Positions 58,149-64,000 of a DNA stretch of 64,000 nucleotides are shown here, piece after piece. This DNA is from Tetrapyrgos nigripes. Taxonomy: Eukaryota; Basidiomycota; Agaricomycetes; Agaricales; Campanellaceae. Position numbers and translations under genes: made by a program. The stretch is taken from positions 248,001 through 312,000 of the forward strand of contig JAACJM010000094.1 in assembly GCA_013368315.1 (NCBI GenBank). Reading direction: 5' to 3'. Within the stretch, counting starts at the first letter, position 1. Every line of letters starts with the position of its first letter. Below the pieces are notes generated by a model. It worked only from the letters and a program-made list of their open reading frames with translations, did not search any database and was not told the DNA's origin.

Positions 58149-60254
58149 TTAAAGCCAATTTACCCACTGATCAACTTTGTCATATGTATGCTTTCTTGAA
58201 AGTGTACCAGTATAAATAGTGATGATAAAGGGTTGGGGAATGGCAGTGAATGGAGATAGGACACAGATTGAGGGAGGAGTGGAGGGAAATAACTTTTCGA
58301 CTTTCTCGATCGCTTGGTTCTGGGTGGATATAATAGTACCATTTTCTTTGGAGATTTCTTCAAATCTCCGTTGAAGTACCTCTACTGTGGGGGTCTTACT
58401 GACACCACCACGTCTACCTGTCGCAACCTTTTGATTGTAGTCAGATCTAATCGTACAGGCCAGGCAAGATGAAGCACAGTTACCTTTGGTGGCCGACCAG
58501 GACCACGTTTCAATGTGTTAGAATCATTTGGATTTAACTTGTTGCACTTCAAGTTATGGAAATTGTCTGGGCCAATAGTAGTAGAATAACCAGCTAAGCG
58601 GTGATCCTCTGCTGCTACCTGCCAAATGCCAGCTGTAATCAGTTTTGACTAGGATTCACTAGTATAATCACTTACCAGCGTGTTGACGGATTTTTTCCCC
58701 TGCCACTCAGCCTCTACCTGGGCACGGACTACTGTGAAGAAATCTCCACGCTGCCAGACAGGTAGGATGACCGACTTGCGAGCCGGATCAGTGATGAGAA
58801 TGTGCTGCGAATTATGAAGAGTATAGGGTTGGCCTACGGCATAGAAAGTCAGATTATATTGGTATATGTACATAAATATGTGTGAAACAGAAACATACCA
58901 ATAATGTGTAATGGATCTAGTAGTCCCATCGATGCAAAGAAGTTGAACATCTTGACAGGAACAGAGACAAACGCTTTTCTGAACACCAGCATACACTTAC
59001 TGGTGTAGTTTCGATCTGCCCTCTCATTGAAGGCAAAAGGATTATTAGAGTTCATGCGGACGGCAATAAGATCTAAAAAATCCTTTGAGAAGTGATTGTG
59101 AAGATACCGAAAAAGGGAGTCAACAAAGGATCTATAGATCTCATCTGACTGGCAGATCAGTCGTGCGGGAGTACCGGGAAAGAGACAAAGTGAATGAAGG
59201 CTGTCAGAAATGAGATGACGGCCAAAAGGACTGAAGGTCATAGAATCATCCATTGCAGAGGCAATGGATGGAGACCTAGCCCCATTAACTATCCCATCAC
59301 GCCATAAGTTTAGCTGTTCTCTGACCAGAGAAGGTTCCTGAAACCAATCAGGCCCACATTTGAATGGAGACCAAATGACAGGCCACATCTATATCACAGA
59401 AATGCGAGAATTAAATGGTGTATCATTCGGAGTAAAAACATTGTTACGCACCTCTGAACCAGGTTCAAAGTCACTGGTTTGCCAAGGACGGCTCAACGAG
59501 AACGATCGCGCAGGTAACGTGTAGCTTGACAAGGCGAGAGAAGTCGCAAACTGCCCATACCCAAATTGGCGCAGTGACAATAGCCATAAAGATAGATATG
59601 TTACGATGGTCACGTCCGTTGGAAGTGCGCTGTGAGTTTGGCTCAACAAACCGACTTGGGACTGCAAACACTCGCAATTTCTCTGCCTTGATCTTGTCAC
59701 TGTTGTTTCCGGCGAAACTAGAAGCAATGATCTCTTCATAAACCTCTCGGGACATCTGTATAGGATGTGCCTCCAAGCCCCAAGAGATCGTGACACAGTG
59801 CTATCGAACGAAGAAAGATATGCCGCATAAGACAATACTCCAAAAGAAATAATAAAGAGACGCACGTAACCTGCTTACAGCAGTGTACTTCCACAAGTAC
59901 AAATAAGAACAGGACCTGGTACTTTGGGGCATAGAAGTTGCTCGCAGCACCGATAGCGAGCCTCCTTGATGCGCATCGAGTCATAGACATTGCAAACCAG
60001 CGGTTCAAGTGGCTCTAGTGATGCGTCGAATCGGCTCTGGTCAACGGTAATCGTGCAATAATCTCGCTGAGCAGTACCAAGAGCAAACATAGAGGGGTGG
60101 ATGCGTAGAAAACCTAACTAAGCGTTGAGAATGAAGTAAGAACAATATTACTGATTTGCCGACCTTCCAATGGCTTTTTTGAGCGTCTGGCATGCTCCTT
60201 AACACTTTTCTTGAACGTTTCACCGAATACAAGGGCCTCCGGACCCTCAGGCAT
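58149..60254 (-). CDS. element AT-hook gene, copy B (unrecognised multi-exon protein)
   Basis: ATG at 60254 (MPEGPEALVFGETFKKSVKE), intron (about 60162-60119), LGFLRIHPSMFALGTAQRD and SLEPLEPLVCNVYDSMRIK...CCEQLLCPKVPGPVLIC, intron, ISWGLEAHPIQMSREVYEE...KLRVFAVPSRFVEPNS, then IWSPFKCGPDWFQEPSLVR, FGRHLISDSLHSLC, RMNSNNPFAFNERAD, FRKAFVSVPVKMFNFF, QHILITDPARKSVILPV, AGIWQVAAEDHRLAGY, an AT-hook KRGPGRPPK and ISKENGTIISTQNQAIEKV, ending at TAA 58149-58151. The AT-hook implies contact with AT-rich DNA, such as the element's iterons; that is inference. No catalytic motif recognised. Conserved intron-exon layout with copy A indicates a real gene. Confidence 0.65.
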
Positions 60255-60430
60255 AGTGGCGAGAAAGGTAGTGAAGCGTGCGTGGAAGTGGTTGAAGAAT
60301 AAACAATGCGCGACGCGTTTGAATCAGGTGAATCAGGTGATAAGTCACAAGACCTGCGCCGTGAGAACTGCTCAATTAGGGCTATCTAACCAGATTCGAT
60401 TGATTACATATGGACTGTACACTTGTTTCA

Positions 60431-60579
60431 ATACGGGTGTCAACTTTGAATCAATACGGGTGTCGATCATATGAGTGAATACGGGTGCCAATCAATGAAT
60501 ACGGGTGCCAAGTCTGAATGAATACGGGTGCACTTTTTTGTCAATACGGGTCGAATAAAAGTGCACTCGGACCAGCATA
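60431..60579. repeat. right terminal repeat and iterons of copy B
   Basis: Six units of ATACGGGTG(T/C)CAA-type sequence spaced 20-25 bp, then CGAATAAAAGTGCACTCGG and CAGCATA. Inverted relative to 51014-51172. Confidence 0.88.
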
Positions 60580-61957
60580 GGGTCAGAGCCGCTTTTGCAA
60601 ACTTGAAAAAACGACTAGTTTTTTCGAAAAGTGAGATTTCAGACGGATCGAAAAATGATCAAAAAACGACATCAAAAAACGGCTGAAAACACCAAAAAAC
60701 GCCCGCGTGAAACACCCTAATAGTACAAAAAATTTCGTATATAAGTTCAATTAAATAAAGACTCATTAAAAGATTCCCGAAGTACACTACTGTCCAGCTT
60801 GAAATCCGTGACCTGGTTCTACACTCCTCTTGTCCTCAGTGATTGGAATTTTGGGTGCGTTGCTACAACATTTTTGTGTTTTCTTCGGCGTTTTCTTGCC
60901 CTACTCCAGGACTTGCTTGCTCATTTCTCCAAACTTCTCAACAGCGCATACCCAAATTACATCGACGACTGGCTTCCGCTTCCGGACTGTGAGTATACAT
61001 ATCTGCCGTCCCTCCCTCCTTCCTTCCTTCCCTGCTCCTTGCTCCTCTACCTCTCTATTTCTCCCTCTTTTCCCCTTTCTTTCTATCTTTCCCTCGAATA
61101 TTTATTCCCGAGTATGTCATCCCTGATACTGAGTATTACACAAAAAAGGTTGACAGGGCAACACCGCTACCTCCCACTATCCCCATCTCGAAGCACTCAA
61201 AGCATCCGTTGACCCGGAGCATATGTTTCGAGACTCAACAACTAGCACTATTTGAATCTTTACCTTTCGTTATATGCATTTTCACTGGATATTTATGTTG
61301 ACTCTGGCTTACACCTTGTTCTTTTGTTCTCCTTACGTATAGATCTGCGTTAATGGTAGGTGGCATGTATTGCTATTGAATCAGTACGGATCAACGGAGT
61401 GTGGCATGTCTAGCACAGAGGAATTGGCTAGATAAACGAGGACTGTAGTTACTAGCACAGAGATGTACTGATGCAAGAGTGTGTGTATTCATATCAAACG
61501 AATGTCATCATTTATTGAAATAATTGGGCTGCCTGTAACATTAAACAATGTGTATGTCAAATTTTGATCTTTCCTACTCAAAGCCTGCAATTGCACTACA
61601 TTGATCGCTAGTGAAACTGCTCCTGGTTCAGCAGAGGAGGCAAAGTGCAGTGATGTGATGTGCACAGGCTATTGCTATGTACATGTAGCAGAACTTGAAT
61701 TTCTTAGAAAGAATACAAAAATCGCGAGAGCTCTTCCAGCTAAGACTTACCTATGCCATGGCAGAACAGAATTTGAACAAGAGATATTGGGAAAAAGGAC
61801 GGCCCAGTACAGAAAGAACAGTTTGAATCAATTTTTTTTTTGCTATGTAGCTATGAATATATCTTTACAGGAAAAGAGAAATAATAGTAGAAATTTAGAA
61901 CTTCAATTCATCCAAGATATCACAAATACAGGTATATCAGTGTGATCCAAGTAATGT
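60580..61957. other. gene-poor region with CT-rich tract
   Basis: 60600-60720 is rich in AAAAACGAC/AAAAAACG repeats. 61010-61095 is a CTTCC/CTCC low-complexity stretch. A frame at 61601-61945 (plus) starts at TTG and has no family features. No gene supported. Confidence 0.5.
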
Positions 61958-63864
61958 TCAAATCAACTCCACCCTCTCCTCTTTCCATGGAAGATCTGCA
62001 ATCATTTCTGAAGTTCTACCATGTCTCCCTTCAGTAGGTTGTGATTTTATAAAATAGGATATAGCTTCCCTCTTCACTGGAAGTTCAAATGAAGCAACCC
62101 TCCTGAATGCTCCTTGATAATGCTGTACACTTTCTAAGATGAGATAGAATATATGAGAAGCCTCTGCAACACTCAGACTGGTGGAGTCTGTATCTATACT
62201 AGTAGGAGAGGACTGGGAACTATCATAATCATCAGGCCCAGGCCTAATCCAGTTCTGAGACAAAGAAACTTTAATTACTGCGAATTGTTGTCCTGCATAT
62301 GGTTCATGTTTTTGAGCAAACTCTGTCCCCAAATATCTCTCACTATCTGAAGCATCAAGACACAAAATTTCTCTCAAAATCTTCTCAAATGCCAAGATGC
62401 CTGGATTCTCTTGTGCTATATTTCCATCCTCTTGAGAATGAATCTTCATCCACATGTCTGAAAGATATACCAAAGGTGCATTAAACTTGAGTACAAGATG
62501 TCCTGTAGGATTGAAACGCTCTTGGTCATCTGCAATTGGTGATTGAATCTGTGTTAAGAAACTTTGCTTAATCACATTTCGTGAATACACGGCATTTACA
62601 ATGCTTGCCCAACTCCATGACGGTGCATTTGAGCTCTCTTTTTTTGAAATCATACTATGACACAAGAAATTTCTATTGTGATTACTTTCCCATTGCAAAC
62701 CAGACACCCAGTTACTAGACCATAATCCAGCATAGTATATTGAACAAACACCTTGTAACTTCAAATTTTCCTCCATTATCCTTGCTACCCCAGCTGTTGC
62801 TGCCAACTTGTCTGAATGAAAAGTGAACAGTCTATGCAGAAAGTCATTGACTATTTCATGAAATTCATCCAGTAGTAATTTATGATAAATTTGATCAGAA
62901 ATGTCTTTGAGATATACTTGCTTCATTTGGTAAGTACAACCCAGCGAGTTGAGATTTCTGTGAGATTCATGTGTCTGTAGGTGCCTTTGAGTGTAAGTGC
63001 TATTTCTTCTGCTTGCTCTTTGAGTAAATCAACATATTCACCATCCTCTTTTACTACACATGTTGGGCAATACCAGCTCATTTGGTGCTTTGTGAAGAAT
63101 ATTCCACTTGTAGCAGATAGATATTCTTGTAGAGTCCAACCACGAGTACTCCAAGGACCTGGGTTACCACCCAACAGTCTAGTTTCATGATTGGCACTGT
63201 CACTATCTTCAGATGAAGCATAGGTGACAAAGATTTCGCTACTTTCTATCCTTGATTCAGGATCAGATAATGACAAAGCAACTTCAGGTTTGACCATTCT
63301 GTTACTAAGAAATCCTTGACTTGCAGAGGCTGAATCTGCTGCAAACAATGTGACAACAGCATTTCTATACACATCATTCATGCAGGCTGCCTCTGTTCTC
63401 CAATCCTCTCTATCATCCTGAATGATGCATAGAGCATCAATCCAGAGAAAAGGAATACCCAGCCCCCTAGTCACAAAAATGGCATCTTTAAGTGTTTGAG
63501 GAAGCTCTACCCATGGGATGTTTCCCTGGAATGCATCTAATTTGTTTTTTATAAGCTTCAAATGTGTATGGCTATCTTGGCCCCAGCAATAGCTTAGAGC
63601 AGTATATTTCCCAGTCAATCCTTTGGTGATTTTGAGATGGGGTCCATTCACATCAATAACTCTGGTGGGTAATTGAGTGTTTGATTTGATTATTTTTTGA
63701 CAGACTTCATGTTTTTCTGAGCAGTCTTTCAGCCAAGTGTGAGCTAGGTTTAAAGTGGAAGATGTCCTTGATTCCTCTTCAACACCCCGGCTCCAGATGA
63801 AATTGGTGAGAAGGGAGTTATTTTTTGGAAGTGTATCTGTCAAAGTAGTAAGTAAGTAATGCAT
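61958..63864 (-). CDS. HET-domain protein (heterokaryon incompatibility type)
   Basis: Core HET motifs are clear: KYTALSYCWG (about 63605), IPFLWIDALCIIQDDREDW (about 63460-63405), and GPWSTRGWTLQEYLSA (about 63160-63115). The C-terminal part (62926-61958) holds RLFTFHSDKLAATAGVA, YYAGLWSSNWVSGLQW and APSWSWASI, as usual after HET domains. The two open frames meet around 62923-62926 (ATGA overlap); TTACCAAATG there and a TAG acceptor near 62860 suggest an intron, otherwise a frameshift. The first exon probably begins at DTLPKNNSLL after an intron acceptor TTTGACAG (about 63842), with the true start upstream. HET proteins trigger cell death on recognition of non-self in fungi; the partner here is unknown. 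Confidence 0.85.
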
Positions 63865-64000
63865 AGTAAATTTATAGTAAGTATTTTATTTATTACCACT
63901 CACCCCTCTTAAAGAAAAAATAAAGCAAACCAATGTTATACTCAGGGAATGAATTACTGCTTTCAAAATGATTTATATGCCATAACCCCATCCCACCCTC
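63865..64000 (-). other. probable 5' intron and exon of the HET gene, cut by the window edge
   Basis: On the minus strand AGAGGG|GTGAGTGG (about 63905) is a good donor pairing with the acceptor at about 63842. The upstream exon has no recognisable domain in the remaining bases. Confidence 0.35.

Larger units (their letters stand above)
51014..60579 (+). mobile_element. 9.57-kb iteron-ended DNA element with DDE integrase and accessory genes (copy B)
   Basis: The left end TATGCTGTCCCAGGTGCAC and the right end (reverse complement TATGCTGGTCCGAGTGCAC) match at 23 of 27 terminal positions, and both continue TTTTATTCG and then ACCCGTATT iterons. Inside, left to right: BTB-like gene (minus), integrase (plus), ORF1 (plus), 102-bp minisatellite, AT-hook gene (minus). 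The left flank is copy A, so a target duplication cannot be seen. The integrase belongs to the rva_4-type integrase core proteins of basidiomycetes; the assignment of all these genes to one element is my inference from the matched ends. Confidence 0.75.

Noticed and set aside
1..64000. tRNA or rRNA genes
   Set aside because: I looked for cloverleaf-like and conserved rRNA stretches and saw none; a covariance-model search would settle this.

Overview
This is a nuclear window from a filamentous basidiomycete, most likely an Agaricomycete. The support is short (about 45-70 nt) GT-AG introns in every gene, Plavaka and KDZ (Kyakuja-Dileera-Zisupton) transposases, a TET/JBP-like 2OG-Fe(II) dioxygenase, a Zn2Cys6/fungal_trans factor, a BTB-type protein, a rva_4-type DDE integrase and a HET-domain protein. 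Most of the 64 kb is mobile or mobile-derived. Ordinary genes are few and several are broken.

Layout. 1-3.85 kb: gene-poor old repeats. 3.86-7.18 kb: a hAT element, apparently complete, with terminal repeats, a perfect 8-bp target duplication and a spliced transposase. 7.2-10.5 kb: gene-poor, with two blocks of tandem repeats. 10.7-12.7 kb: Zn2Cys6 factor with a damaged zinc cluster. 13.0-17.7 kb (minus): Plavaka transposase. 18.1-22.7 kb (minus): a Ste7/Fuz7-like MAPKK with disabling lesions; the intron in its catalytic loop carries a 606-bp TA-flanked MITE. 23.0-33.3 kb: small orphan genes, a TET/JBP-like dioxygenase, two inverted copies of an orphan family (MAQAAA...) with a 51-bp minisatellite upstream, and two 45-bp perfect-length palindromes. 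33.8-35.3 kb: arrays rich in the palindrome AGGTAGCTACCT around a hAT-like MITE. 35.4-38.9 kb (minus): KDZ transposase. 39.8-41.0 kb: a small orphan gene and a region with six spaced CTGTGAC...GTCACACTG hairpins.

41.1-60.6 kb is the most interesting part. 51014-60579 is a 9.57-kb element whose ends are inverted repeats (TATGCTG...CAGCATA) made of about six iterons of ACCCGTATT-type sequence at each end. It carries a BTB-like gene (minus), a DDE integrase gene (plus), an unrecognised basic/acidic ORF (plus), a roughly 102-bp minisatellite, and a second unrecognised multi-exon AT-hook gene (minus). A second copy, cut at its left side, lies directly before it in the same orientation (41077-51013). 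A Ty3/gypsy retrotransposon that has lost its integrase core and 3' LTR is inserted in that second copy. The full copy's integrase has a 1-nt frameshift and a CGA-to-TGA stop, so it looks recently dead. I do not recognise this gene combination as a named transposon family.

61.96-63.86 kb (minus): a HET-domain gene, probably running off the right edge of the window.

Exon limits were placed by eye. Those stated to the base follow visible splice signals; the rest are approximate.
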